DNA from: Phoma sp. XZ068
Lineage: Eukaryota; Ascomycota; Dothideomycetes; Pleosporales; Didymellaceae
DNA: 64,000 nt
NCBI GenBank assembly: GCA_004835665.1
Contig: ML240445.1
Location: 372,001 to 436,000 of the forward strand
Direction: 5' to 3'
In this document: positions 10,353 through 21,800 of the stretch, piece after piece
Numbering within the stretch: position 1 is the stretch's first letter
Layout of the letters: every line of letters begins with the position of its first letter
Program-made: the position numbers and the translations under genes
Notes under the pieces: generated by a model
What the model saw: the letters and a program-made list of their open reading frames with translations, nothing else
Told to the model about the DNA's origin: nothing
Database searches by the model: none

Positions 10353-13300
10353 TTACAAAGCGTACGGGTTCAATGATCGGATGGTCAAGCAGCTGAAAGG
10401 TATGTTAGTGAAATGGGTCATCAATGGGAGGATGGTTAGGACTTACGGAGGGCTCTTGGTCAGATCCGTCTTAAGGATGACAGGCACGCGCATCATCTCC
10501 CGCACATCCTGAATGTAATCGCCGTTCTGCTCACGCAGGGCAAACCAGCTGAGGTACTTCTCCTTGTTTGACAGCTTGGCCTCGGGTGCCTCGCTGGCAC
10601 TCTTCGACAATTTCGAGTCCGAGTTCGTCCGCTGCGGTGCTTGGCCAGAGAGTCCCCTTGTTGGCGAAGGGGGCATGCTCTGAGTTGGTCGGTCAGCACC
10701 GGTCGGGTTCAACGATACGCCGGCCATGGTGGAGTTCAAATCGCTCGAATCATCATCATCGTCATCAAATAGGGCATCAACCTCGTTGGTTGACATTGTT
10801 CCAGTGTCCATCTGGCGGCGCTGAGCCTCTTCCTGTTCCTTAGCACGCTGCTTAGCGGCCTCAGCATGACGTGCAGCAGCCGCGGCATTGGATGCACGGA
10901 ACGAACCGTGCTTCGGCCTCTCATCTTCAGGAACGAAGGCGGAGGAGGGCACGCCCTTCTCCCAGTAAAGCTCAAGAAGGCGCTTGTTCTTGTCAAACTC
11001 AGCCTTCTTGAGAGGCAGCTGATCGCAGTGGACACGCTTCTCGAAGCCCCATTCAGGGATCAAAACATCAAATGCCGACTCGTACACGCAAATGACAATA
11101 CCCTCAGCGATCAGATCGCCACCAATCTCTTGGCTGAGTTTGTCCATCTTGCGACAGGCTTCGATGTGTACACTCTGCTCCTGGGCAGCATGAGCGGAGT
11201 CTTTCTTGGTGTTACACATTTCGGCGGTCTTGGTCAGCACCTCAATGTCTTCGGTGAATTCGATAGCACCGTTCGAAAGAGCAGCTTCCAACTGGCGGTG
11301 GACAACGATATCGGCGTAGCGACGGGATGGGTTCATGAAATGAGTGTACACCGGAAGGTTAAGGGCGTAGTGGGCGTACTGGTCCTCTGGAATCTTACCA
11401 GCCACAAAGTACTTCGCGCGAGGCATAGACTTGATGACAAGCGTTTCCATACCCTTGCGGATGTCACTATCCTCAACCTGAAACAGACTGTTCTGCAGTG
11501 TGCCACTGCTCTCAGTGTCAATATCGTAGCCAATTGCACTCATACGCTCGGCGATCGTGGTCAAGCGACGGGGGTTGGGAGGAGCCTGGCGACGAAGGAG
11601 TGCCTTCTCAGGCAGACCAGCAAGGATCTTCTTCGCGACGAAGCTGTTTGCAAGGTGGCTGAGCTCCTCAATGCACTCATGGGCTGGTGAAGAGTCGAAG
11701 ATGTTGGCCTCGACAGGAACATTCTCGTCATCAAGCTGGTACATGAGACGCAGAGGCTGGATGTCGGCGGTCCGGTCACCAAAACGAGCTTGACGGAATC
11801 GCTGCGTGATCTGGTGGAGCGTCTTAATGTCCCTAGCACGAGCCGCTGTAACCTCACCATCGCGTCCGCTGATAACGGAATCAACCTGGTCGTACGACAG
11901 CTTGCTGGAGCTCTTGATGATAGACTTGCCAACCCAGGTGTCCTCGTCTGATACACGACCGGTCTTAGGGTCGACCTTGAAGATGACACTGACGGTGTAG
12001 CGGTCCTCGCCGGGGCTGAGGCAGCAGATATCGTTGGACAAGCGTTGTGGCAGCATGTTGACAGAGCGATCCATAAGGTAAACACCGGTTCCACGCTTCT
12101 TGGCCTCGCGGTCAACAAGCGAGTTTGGCTTGATAAAGTGTGCAACATCAGCGACGTGCACACCAATCTCAACGAAACCATCCTCGAGGTACTTGAAGTG
12201 AATAGCATCGTCGAGCTCCTTGCTTCCGTTAGGATCGATGGTGAAGGTCTCCTCGCTACGAAGATCACGGCGTGTCTCAAGAATCTCCTCGCCGTCGTTA
12301 GCAACTGACCAGTCCTCGAAACCAATGTTCTTGATGACTGCATCAGAGAAATCATCAGGGCCAAAGTTGTTATCACGGAGCAGAGCGTCGGTCTCAACCT
12401 TGGGATCACCCATGACACCAAGCTGCTCAACGAGCGTTCCGAATGGATGCAGCGAGGTAATGGGCCATCGCTTGATACATGCAACAAAGATGCGGTCGGC
12501 ATAGTCTTGGTGCTTCTCAACGAAGTCCCTGGGCGCTTGCTCGGTGGGAATGGCGATCAAAGGCACACGCTTATCAGTAGGCTTGAACCACACGATCTTG
12601 GGCTTGTCCTGGCGCTCGGGCTGAGGGCGGCTGTTGCTGCCCTCACGAGCCTGGCGTTCAGCCTCCTGCTTCTCCTTGGTAGCTTGGCTGCTGGGGCGCA
12701 GAAGTCCAAGAGAACCAGAGAACATCTGTCCGGCAACGCGCTCGATAACTGCGACAACGTGACCAGCGTACAGAGGCTTCAGCTCATCGTTAATCTCCTC
12801 CTCTTCCATAAGGAGCAAGCTCTGGCCTTCAACTTCCACGTCGTCATTCTTCTTCTGTGTGGGTCGCTGGCGCAGACTTCCACGTCGGCGGATGCCGCCC
12901 TCGCCAGCGGTCTCAGGCTGGGTGGTGGCGTCGTTCACGGCAATGCTACCGCCGCGAGGATCTGCGTTGTCCTTCCTCTTCTTCTTCTCTTCCTTCTCGC
13001 GCTTCTGGCCCCATACTTCATCAACATCAAGAAGCTCAATGGCGACCAGATCTCCCTCCAAGGCACGGTTCCTGTCCTTACTACCGCAAATAAAGATATC
13101 GGCGTCCAGGTCTGTGGTGGTAACGTAAGCATCGCTTCGGTTCTTCTTGTTGACACGGAGGATACCGGCAACAAGCTGGCCGTCGCTAAGAAGTGCAGGC
13201 AAAGTAGCCTGAGGAAGGTAAGGAGTGAACAAAGTTTTGCGCTGCTGCTGCTGTTGCTGCATGCCCATCTGGGGCTGAGCGTGTTGGCTGACACCAAGGC

Positions 13301-14573
13301 CTCCAAAGCCTCCACCCTGCATCTGCTGCGCCTGCAAAGCCTGCAAGTGGGCAATCTGGAGAGGGTTGAGTCCCTGACCAAGCATGTGTTGTGGGACGAG
13401 GACCTGTCCCTGGGGTAGCTGGACCAACTGGGGCTGGCCTGGGTACTGGAAGTTGCCGAGAGAACCGACAGATTGGTTGACTGAACCGCGAGTACGGTGT
13501 CCAGGCTGGAAAGGAGCGGCATTGGCTGTCTGGTTCATGTTGAAGTTGCCCATGTTCTGGGCTTGGTTCTCCTGGGTAGACTGCTGCGGGGGGTTGTTCT
13601 GGGGTTGCCTCCAGTTGCCCTCAAAGTTGCGCGATGCGCTTCGGCCGTGGCCTGAGCTGCCGCGACGCTGGAAGTCAGATTGACCGCTCTGGGCGGTGTT
13701 GTTGTTGCTCGATGTGCTCGAGTCGGCAGGCACCTGTGGGAAGGAGAATGCTGGTCCACCACGGCCAGCGCTACCACCGCCACGTCCAACAGCCATACTC
13801 TGGCTGCGTCCATGGCCGCCGCGGCCGCCACGAGCGGAGGCTTGGTCGCCGGAGCTAGCACCGCCGGGACTTGCGTCACGGTTGGAGCTTCCGCCGGCAG
13901 AAGGGAGGGGGAACTGGAAACCTGAAGTCTTTCTCTTCGATTCTGCCAGTTCTGCCGCCTTCTTAGCATCAGAAAGTGCCAAAGAGTGTCGTCTTGTGTG
14001 TCCGGAGCCGGCGGCACCACCACCTCGGCCGCGAGGGTTGACGTTCTCTCGGCCCTGGTTGCCCTGCTGAGCGAATTCACCAAAGCCAGATGCGCCGGAT
14101 GAGGGAGCTGGAGGTGGGCCCATACCAACATTAGGAAGGGCGGACTGGTTACGGCGGTGGGCGGTGGGCTGGGCGGGGGCGTGCATGGGAACACCGAGGT
14201 GTTGCTGGCCCATGGGCTGCTGGAACTGGTAGTTGTTCACCTGGGGCGAGATGTTTGCCATCTGACCGGGCTGCATCTGAAAGTTGCCGAGCTGCTGCTG
14301 CGGCTGGATCATGCCCATGTTCACATACTGCTGGTGCGTTGCGGCAATCTGTTGCTGCTGCTGTTGTAGGACCTCGATCTGCTGTGCGATGGCAAGTTGT
14401 TCCACTGCGCGTGTGTCAGCTGTGGCCATGGTGGCGGTGAGGGAGCACGAACTCATCAGCGGTGTCAGCTCAGAGGGGCTGCGGCGATGAGCAATGTGCA
14501 GGCGGCGGCCGGCAGGACCCATTGGCCCCTGCTGGCCCTGCTGCTGCTGCTGTTGTTGCTGCTGCTGATCCAT
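10353..14573 (-). CDS. ssd1: Ssd1-type RNB-fold RNA-binding protein (cell wall / translational repressor)
   Basis: Proposed exons are 14573-14453, 14404-10447 and 10392-10353 (1372 aa). The last intron (10393-10446) adds the conserved ending CLTIRSLNPYAL. The first intron (14405-14452, 48 nt, GTTCGT to CGCAG, branch CTGAC) is in frame; removing it creates SELTPLMMEQLAI, which I recall as the fungal Ssd1 N-terminus. Order: poly-Gln start, Gln/Gly/Ser-rich disordered N-terminus with RRLHIAHRRSPSE, cold-shock-like region, then an RNB domain from about residue 760. Its motif is IDPNGSKELDDAIH; Ssd1 proteins are considered catalytically inactive RNB relatives. Ssd1 binds mRNAs of cell-wall proteins under Cbk1/NDR kinase control. 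The poly-Gln run directly after the start is a CAG/CAA repeat and may vary between strains. Confidence 0.93.
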
Positions 14574-16268
14574 GGCTAAAAGTGTTGTGTAGGTGGCTCA
14601 GGGCCTGCTGTCGTGGCGTATGTACTGTTCACAGACGTGAGAAGGGACAGGCGAGCCCGTCGGGGCCGTTGAGGACACGAATGGGTCTCGGAAAAGTATG
14701 TGCGGGGTGGTCTGGCACACGTCAACAGGTGAAGCTCCACGAGCGCCGTCTGCGTCGACGAGGGCGGCGGCAGAGGCTGCACGCCGCATTCTGGGCGGGG
14801 GCGCGGTGGGCGACATGCAGGGTCGAGTGCTTGGGAGCTAGCGGGGAGCACACTTACATGCTGGGGTGCGTGTGGGAACAGGCAGCGGGCGCAGGCAATG
14901 CAATGCTTCGCGTAGTCGATGCTGGCGGACAGGTGGAGCTCTGCAAGTGATTGACAGAGCCGGCTGGTAGTTGAGTGTGTGGCAGACAAAAGCCCGGCCT
15001 GTGATAAGGATCGAGAGCAGGGGCGGCGTCGACTAGTTCAAGGAGCGCGGTTTCCCTGGGAGTAGGGCCGGATGTCACGGGGGACAATAATGGGGAGGAG
15101 TGAATGCTCGAAGGAGGGAGCGATCGGGGCGCAGAGGGAAGGAGAGGTTGCGGGAGGTGCGGCCGTGAGATGCTGCGGGAGGGTGAGGGCTATGGCGGAC
15201 AGCTGGGACCAGTCCCAATTGGAAGCGATCGGCTTGTCCAGTCCGCAAACGAGTGCTAACACGGACGTACGTCACGTCACCTGCGCAGCGTCCAGCAGCG
15301 CCGAGGAGCAATTTTGGAGTCAATAATGAAGGGGGAGCAGGAGCAGACGTTGTCCGTGGACGCGTCGCCGGCTGCCGCTGTATATGTACGCGCTGTCGGT
15401 GCCGTCGCAGAGTCGTGATGTGAAGCACTGCGTTTTGGTGTACATGTTTCAAAAGCAGCTAAGAGGAGCCCTAGAAGCCTCACCAACACGCCCAAGCCAC
15501 CGTAGCACGCACACGAGCCCATGCCGCAAGAACGTTCGTGTTTGCTCTGCTCGGGCCAGCACGGCAGCAGCCTCGACGTTGCCCTAGCTACGCAATCACG
15601 GCCAGGCAACCTTGTCAATTGATGAAGCTGCCCACACAACGCCGGCAATTGAACAGTGCGGTTTGCGCGTTTGACGTGATGGATGGATCGATGAAACGGT
15701 CTGGGCAGTCGCTACAACCTGCCCGTCACTGTCACAATGGGACCGCTTCAGGAGCTAGCCAATTAGCTAAGGATGACTCGTTTGCGTCGCAGCCTGTGGC
15801 AGAAACGATGTTAGTCCTCAATACTGCGTCCGTATCGACCGTGACTAGCTTATGGGATATGTATCTTTGGCAGCAGGCCGTCTCACCAGCTGTCCTGAGC
15901 TCCGATCCTTTGAAAGCCTGCGCTTGGCGCGTGCAGAACAATGTGAGAACGTCTTGGAGCACCTGCGCTATGTAGCTTGTATCACGACGCCGAATGCTTT
16001 CAAGGCCATGAACAATTGTGCAAAAGGGCAACTCAAAGGGTAACAATGCCATCCTTGCACAATCAACGCTCTGAGACTCGAACAGTGAAAGTCCACCTGC
16101 AGACGCGGGCCGCGCTCGGTCGACCAGCGGGTACTTACAGGGGTACGCCGAATCACGTGCAGATTTCGGAGCTTTGCTTCGGGAATCTTTGGCGCGTCTT
16201 TCACAGGACCAACCACGCCTTTTACGTGACCCCGTCCGTCTCTCGAGACCTCGACCCCCACCCGCGCA
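14574..16268. promoter_or_regulatory. Divergent ssd1 / gle1 intergenic region
   Basis: These 1.7 kb separate the two start codons and must hold both promoters and probably a long ssd1 5' leader. TCACGTG-type and ACGTGAC elements lie close to gle1 (about 16153-16160 and 16224-16230). Several short open frames are present on both strands; none looks like a gene. Confidence 0.45.
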
Positions 16269-17975
16269 ATGCCTGCCAGATCGGGCACGTCATCCTCAAG
16301 CATGCATACACGGGCGTCTTTTGGTTCCAGCATCATTGAAAGTTCTCCAATAAGGCAGTCACCAACGAGAAATGGCGTCCGCAACCACCGAGCATCACTC
16401 GCACGGGATCCCTACGAGAGCCCCTCCCGGCAAATGCAGCTCGAATTCAACTTGAAGCTCAGCATATCCGACCGGAACTTCAATGAGCAACTCGACCAAG
16501 CTGCTGCAGAGCGCGCAAGGCTACACGAGGAGCAGCTTGCACGAGCTGCCGAAGAGCATGCCAAGGTGCTGAGGGGCGCAGAACTGGAACTGCAAAGGCT
16601 GTCGCTGGAAGAAGAAAAGGCACGCCTGCGAAGCCAGGAGGAGCAGCAAAGGGCAATTGAGCAACTGCAAAAGGAGAAAGCACAGCAGCAAGCAGAGGCA
16701 CAAAGGCGGCAGCTCGAAGCACAACGGCGGGAGGAAGAGATTGCGAGACAAGCTGCTGAACACCAGAAGAGGCTTCAGGAGGTAGAAGCGCGTCAAAAGG
16801 CGCAAAAGGAGCAGGAGGCTGCCGCTGAGCGACAACGAAAAGACAAAGAAGAGGCAGACCGGAAGGCTAGAGAGACTGCCGATGCTGCAGAGAAAGCTCG
16901 AGTACAGCAAGCTTCTCAGCAAGCCGCCCAACAGCCGCCCGCACAAGTTGCTCCTGCCGTTGCCGCACAACCCACTCCGGCAGCCAAAGCCCCAGTTGCG
17001 GCAGCACACGCCCCGAATGACGCCATCAATACCATACATACAAAATATCTCGAGCTCCACAAGCGGATGAAGGAGTTCAGGGTTGCATTCTGGAACCAGA
17101 ACAAGAAGGTTGGCCAACCGCTCAAGGAGCCCATTGGCAATGCTCGAAGAAACATGCGTCTCAAGCTCGGCCAGATCAACGTTGCCCGTGCGACTAGTCA
17201 GGCGGCAATCAAAAGTCTGCGAGCAGATTCATTCGACGTCGCACTCAATACCCCCGGCCCAACGGTCGACATTCGGCCCTTTCTGATCAACCAGATAATA
17301 CCACCCCTTGCCAACGAGGCAGAGGCGCAGTACCCAGCCTTCTTGCTATACATGTGGATCATGTTTGAGAAGTTCCTCCTAAAGCAGTTCGAGAAAGAGG
17401 CATCGAATGAAGATGGACGCATCATCCAAGAAATCGGCCTGATTGCTGCCAGTCTGTTCGCCGATCAGAGGTACATGTGGAAAGGTATCTCTCTCATCGA
17501 TGTCCTACTGGCAAAAATGCACCACATCTGCCCCATCCTCTTCGGCGTTCGGGGCACCATGAACACCGTCGAGGGACAGAAGCGACTAGGCTGGATGCCC
17601 ATCGACAAGCAGCCCCCGACTGGCGAAATCTACATGCAGCGCATTCGCGGGTTGGCAGCTGGGTACGCGGCCATGTCACTACGAGCATTCAAGACAGTGC
17701 CTGCTTTGCCCATGTCTGAGTACTGGCGCATCGTAGTACTTGTATGCAACACGCGTCCTGAGGATCTCTACCCCGGACACTTTGCAATTCTCAACGGCCT
17801 GCTGCGAGATTTCTACAAGAAATTCCTCGGCTTCTACGGCGTGCAGGCCAGAGGCGTACTGAGACGCGCGATTGTCGACGTACCAGCACGCGCACCCGAG
17901 CGATGCAAGGATGCCGCTGGCATTATCAGCGTCTTCCAGGAGCAGTGGAAGAAGGAGAATCTGTTTTTGAATTGA
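16269..17975 (+). CDS. gle1: Nucleoporin Gle1 (mRNA export factor)
   Basis: A single exon of 568 aa. Residues about 60-225 form a long charged coiled coil rich in Glu, Gln, Arg and Ala. An Ala/Pro-rich linker follows, then the globular GLE1 domain from about residue 255: NTIHTKYLELHKRMKEFR, ALNTPGPTVDIRPFLINQII, PAFLLYMWIMFEKFLLKQF, then FADQRYMWKGISLIDVLLAK and GWMPIDKQPPTGEIYMQRI. Gle1 sits on the cytoplasmic face of the nuclear pore and, with inositol hexakisphosphate, activates the DEAD-box ATPase Dbp5 in mRNA export. The basic residues expected for IP6 binding cannot be confirmed by eye. The first in-frame ATG was used; upstream sequence gives no better start. Confidence 0.93.
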   Translation: MPARSGTSSSSMHTRASFGSSIIESSPIRQSPTRNGVRNHRASLARDPYESPSRQMQLEFNLKLSISDRNFNEQLDQAAAERARLHEEQLARAAEEHAKVLRGAELELQRLSLEEEKARLRSQEEQQRAIEQLQKEKAQQQAEAQRRQLEAQRREEEIARQAAEHQKRLQEVEARQKAQKEQEAAAERQRKDKEEADRKARETADAAEKARVQQASQQAAQQPPAQVAPAVAAQPTPAAKAPVAAAHAPNDAINTIHTKYLELHKRMKEFRVAFWNQNKKVGQPLKEPIGNARRNMRLKLGQINVARATSQAAIKSLRADSFDVALNTPGPTVDIRPFLINQIIPPLANEAEAQYPAFLLYMWIMFEKFLLKQFEKEASNEDGRIIQEIGLIAASLFADQRYMWKGISLIDVLLAKMHHICPILFGVRGTMNTVEGQKRLGWMPIDKQPPTGEIYMQRIRGLAAGYAAMSLRAFKTVPALPMSEYWRIVVLVCNTRPEDLYPGHFAILNGLLRDFYKKFLGFYGVQARGVLRRAIVDVPARAPERCKDAAGIISVFQEQWKKENLFLN

Positions 17976-18470
17976 AGAAATGGAACTGGTTTTAGATAGT
18001 TGGATCATGGGCACAGAACCCGCAGGGACGTGGGTCATTGCATCTCTTTGTCACATATCAGTCACCATGCATCTACCGGCGTTTTCAGCATCATAGCATA
18101 CAATTGCTCTTGGGTGGGCACTTTGTTATACCAAAAGGTGGAAAAACTATCAGAGCAGATCAGTACGACTGCCACTATAAATGGAAAATCTACAACTGTA
18201 GCAATACACAGTCTCCCAAATCAATATTGCTAACTCAGCTCCGAGGTCATCATAACAAGACAGTGACTATAAATCTTAGAATCCCACAATATCGTAGAAG
18301 TAGACTTAAAGCATGTAATTACTGATCATCATCAAGAACCACCATTCCCAACTACAGTATCATCCCCACCCAAGTCCATACATCAACCCATTATTCAAAG
18401 GACCCAGCTACCTGAACCCCAAACATCCATTCTAGTACCATAGTAAACCATACCTCCCACCATCTACAAC
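17976..18470. other. Intergenic gap, gle1 3' flank
   Basis: About 500 bp, AT-leaning, between the convergent ends of gle1 and the first small-protein gene. I see nothing in it beyond likely 3' ends. Confidence 0.4.
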
Positions 18471-18833
18471 CTAATACGTCCTAACCTTCAACTTCAGCTG
18501 ATACCGAATATCCTCAGGCGACCAGTTCGCGTCCTTGGGAACAAGAACCCATGCTCCAACCCCGTCAGGCCTGGCTTTCAGCATCGCCGCAAGATCGGGG
18601 TTGGAACAGCGGTCGACGATCTTCAGCACCAGAAGGGTCCCTTCGGCCGTAACTTGTTGCACGACCAGGCGGCACACGCTGTCGGCGTAGATGGGGTGGG
18701 ATGTTGGGAGGGGGGTGGGGAAGTGGTCGTCTGGAATCTCGTCGATCCAGGTCCTGATTGCGGACTCTTTGCGGTATTCGCTGGTCATGTTGATGTTGGG
18801 GTTCTGGTTGAAAGTTTCTGTTGAAGAGTTCAA
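18471..18833 (-). CDS. Small [WF][IV]D.IPD family protein, copy A
   Basis: A 120-aa single-exon protein; a second Met at codon 16 (MTSEYRKES) would give 105 aa. I do not recognise the family. It is related to two other genes in this window (19484-19901 and 27041-27445). Shared features are WIDEIPDDHF near the N-terminus, a central RLVVQQV strand-like segment, and the C-terminal AWVLVPKDANWSPEDIRYQLKLKV (compare AWALVPAEYMWTPQEIKAALK in copy C). No signal peptide or membrane segment. Unlike the other two it has no kinase-like neighbour of its own. Alternating hydrophobic stretches suggest a small beta-rich fold ending in a helix; this is inference. Confidence 0.72.
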   Translation of the reverse strand: MNSSTETFNQNPNINMTSEYRKESAIRTWIDEIPDDHFPTPLPTSHPIYADSVCRLVVQQVTAEGTLLVLKIVDRCSNPDLAAMLKARPDGVGAWVLVPKDANWSPEDIRYQLKLKVRTY

Positions 18834-19483
18834 TTAAAGTTTTCTGTTGACGATTTCCGTGGAGATTCCGGTGGAAGATTTATGCTGTGGTAGTTTTGTA
18901 GTGAGTTGTTGTTGTGATAACGATGCTAAGAGTTCTGCGTATCGCAGATCTATATGCGAGTCGTTTGGTGGTGACTGTTTGACTAGAGTGAATGCTTTGG
19001 GGTTACGCGTTGGGTTCACGCATTGTTAGTTTACAGTGAACGTTTTTGTCGTTACTCAATAGTTACGGGGCAAGGTCTTCACGGTTGGTGATTATTAAAT
19101 GGGGTGAAGGGAGACACTGTTGGGTTCCAGTGGAAATACCTTTCCGTCTGGTAGGGCCTGATTGCATTGTTGACATTGACTGACACTGAAAGTAGAGTGA
19201 ACAATTCTCAAGCATGTCGATTGAACTGCAACGTCATGGGAGCCGGGCTTCGAAATAACGGCAAGGTAAGAATCTGCAAATAGACATCTAATACAGATTG
19301 TCTAGTTCCTTGAATCTACGTGAGGAGCATTTTTGTAACCGTAAAACGTTGCGGTATTCATGCGGAACATGAGAAGAACATCCTCCCAACCCAGAAAGAA
19401 AAAAACAAAACGTGAACGCTGCCCTATGCCACTAAGTCATGATGTTTACTAGAGATCAAACCTTCGTGAGGGCCATGGGAGCT
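18834..19483. other. Intergenic gap between small-protein copies A and B
   Basis: About 650 bp holding the minus-strand promoter of copy A and the 3' flank of copy B. A short open frame at 18847-19029 (+) lies mainly in the leader of copy A and has no family resemblance. No repeat or RNA gene seen. Confidence 0.4.
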
Positions 19484-19901
19484 TTAGTACTGGCCAGAGC
19501 TGTTGCCGTAGTTCATGATCGATTCCTTCAACTTCTCCTTGATGAAAGCTAGCGACCACGGATCATCACATGGTACCTCGATCTTACCGAGGATGCCACC
19601 TCCGCTACGGCAGTTCTTGGAAGGCTTCGCTCCCCTCCGAACAGACCGATTGTCTGCGTTACTGTTGACTTGAACCTGCATGTTCCACGCCTTAGGAGGG
19701 CCTGTGGTCACCTACAAAAAAAGTCAGTTCACGATAGCCTTCACACTTGTTGGCATGTTTGCTTACAGATTGCATGTCTAGTCGATAGTTCTTGCCGAAG
19801 TGGATGTTGGTGTTGCTCTTGGTAGGAAAGCCGCCCAGCAGCTTATCGTCTGGGATCTCATCGACGAACTCCATGGCCAAGTTGCGGAGCTTTTTACCCA
19901 T
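19484..19901 (-). CDS. Small [WF][IV]D.IPD family protein, copy B
   Basis: Exons 19901-19767 and 19711-19484 give 120 aa. Intron 19712-19766 (55 nt) starts GTAAGC, has CTGAC before a T-run, and ends GTAG. The protein contains EFVDEIPDDKLLGGF, NYRLDMQSV and WNMQVQVNS; the last matches FNLQVQVNF of copy C, and RLDMQSV matches RLDCQGV there, so B and C are closer to each other than to A. The C-terminus has diverged (PCDDPWSLAFIKEKLKES). It stands head-to-head with a broken APH-like kinase gene 551 bp away, the same arrangement as copy C with the intact kinase. Function unknown. Confidence 0.75.
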
Positions 19902-20452
19902 ATTCAGTCGTACTTCTTCGTAGATGAGCTGAGCGGTTGCTCGAACTAGGATGATACCTGTCTGTCATTGCTTCAAATTCTTTTATCTGAACAGGCGACA
20001 TAGACTACAGTGAAATGATTTGGGTATGTGAAGGCGAAGTCCCGCAGCGCACTGCTTTGGTTCTGCAACAGTGAAGAGTACAGGTACAACAAGCACACGG
20101 CCTTTAGACCATATACCATACCTCTTAGCGATACTTGCGGAGTTTGAGATGGTATGGTAGCTTAATCATTCACTCGAGATCTTACCCTTTTACTGGCTTT
20201 GCAGGCACTTCTCAATATTCTGATAGTATACTTCTATGATTCTGTAACAAACACATTCGTCACGAAGCAGAGGATTTGACTCACTCGCGTGAGCGGTTGC
20301 TTGGTGCAGGCCCTACCGTTTTCGAGAAGATCATAAGTGGGAAGTGAAAATGGTGCGCCTTGTTTGCTGAACGTTCGCCACTTTCAACTACAAAAAGCCA
20401 TAGAATCCCCAAAAAAACACTCTCCTTCACACCCACAACAACCAACGGAAAA
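19902..20452. promoter_or_regulatory. Divergent promoter between small copy B and kinase pseudogene
   Basis: A 551-bp spacer between head-to-head starts. It has nearly the same length as the 580-bp spacer of the second module (26461-27040). By eye I see no extended identity between the two spacers, so if they are homologous the duplication is old. Confidence 0.45.
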
Positions 20453-21800
20453 ATGCGCACCATCCAGCAGCCCGGTTTGAAATGGGAGCGCAGTCATTTT
20501 GGCACGTTAGTTCCCGCATGGACTCAAGAACCTTCTATCGACATCATCACAACGATTGCCAGACAGCAGCTCAAGTGCGAATGTACTGTGGCGTTTCTTG
20601 CAGAAGGAGCCTTCAATAAGGCCTACACTGTTTAATGCAGCAAGGGAACCTTCGTCTTCAGGGTCGCATTGCCTGTAGCACCAAAGGTCAAAATGCTGAG
20701 CGAAGTTGCATGTCATTCATCCGTGCAAAGACTAGCATACCTGTACCACGGGTTATTGCGTACAATGCTGTTCTAGTCAACGAACTGGGATTTGAATGGA
20801 TTTTGATGGAGCATATCAACGGCCGACCTCTACGCGAACGTTGGCATGAACTATCGTGGCTCAAGAAAGGGATAATTGTTCAACAATTCGTGGCATTCAT
20901 GACTGAGCTGTCTCATCGGGATTTCTCTGGTATTGGCAGCGTCTACCAATATCATCTCAGTAGTCACCGTTACAAAACCCCAAAAAGCGTCGAGCACGTC
21001 AGTGGTGAGGCTGTTCATGGCAATTTCTTTAGTGGAACCCATGTTCAGCGAGACTGCTATCGCGGACCGTCTCAGACCAGCGCTGAGTACGTCTCTGCCC
21101 ACACGCAAGCCCTCCTTCAAAACATCACTGAATTGCGTCTTTCTGAAGACGAAGACGACCAGGAGCGAGCGGAAGGTATGCAGGCCATCTACGACAAGCT
21201 CCAGGCTGTCATTCCTGAGCTATTTCCCGACAGTGGCATAGAGCAATCTTTCATCTACCACGACGACCTAAGCTCCGAGAATATCCTGATAGATGATGCC
21301 GGTAACCTTGCCGGCGTCATTGACTGGGAGTCAATTATTGCTGCTCCTCGTTGGGAAGCCTTCCAGATTCCAATATTTTTTGGCCGGCGTGGATGACGAT
21401 CGCGTGGCCGAACCACTGTCCGAGGAGCAAGAAAATGAGAACATTCTCGAAGACCACGATGATCTGATTCATGACTACGAGACTACATAGCTGAAAAATT
21501 CTTCCTGGAAGAAATGGGACGTGTGAAACCGCAGTGGGTTCAGACTTGCAACGAAGAAACCACTCGTAGCAAAATCATGCTTGCTATTGGGTGTGCGAAT
21601 AACGATATGTAACGATATGTACCAGAAACGCATCATGGGCTGGTTGGATTGTATTCTGGGGGGAAGGAAGCCTCAGACGATGCTCACAGAGTCTATCTTA
21701 GACCCGTCAGGAAATCGATCTCTGGTTTGAGAAGCCACCCAGCGAAGACCAGTATATCTTCAAGAGACGCAGAAGTAATCAAGTGCTTGATAATGAGGTA
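20453..21800 (+). pseudogene. Decayed APH/choline-kinase-like phosphotransferase
   Basis: The sequence aligns along its length with the intact kinase at 24910-26460 but the frame is broken. The start (MRTIQQPGLKW) and glycine-loop region FLAEGAFNKAYTV are followed by an in-frame TAA (about 20633-20635). Coding resumes in the same frame (GTFVFRVALPVAPK), then shifts by one near 20705-20715 to FIRAKTSIPVPRVIAYN. The catalytic loop YHDDLSSENILID and the metal site GVIDWE survive. A T6 run near 21376 shifts the frame again, another shift occurs near 21480, and a 10-bp tandem duplication at 21601-21620 causes a further one. The C-terminal FFLEEMGRVKPQWV and DLWFEK remain recognisable. Introns do not explain the breaks, because the deleted pieces would be conserved coding sequence. 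End coordinate approximate. Confidence 0.85.
21601..21620 (+). repeat. Perfect 10-bp tandem duplication inside the kinase pseudogene
   Basis: AACGATATGT occurs twice in a row. Removing one copy keeps the frame open (NNDMYQKRIMGWLD), so the duplication is one of the frame-breaking lesions. Confidence 0.85.

Noticed and set aside
12447..13418. A 323-codon open frame antisense to ssd1
   Set aside because: It lies entirely within the conserved ssd1 coding region on the other strand and has a composition expected of an antisense shadow (Leu/Ala/Val-rich); no motif.
20635..21396. A 253-codon frame that looks like a complete kinase
   Set aside because: It starts after the glycine loop and its first 27 residues are out of frame with the family; it is the middle of a broken gene.
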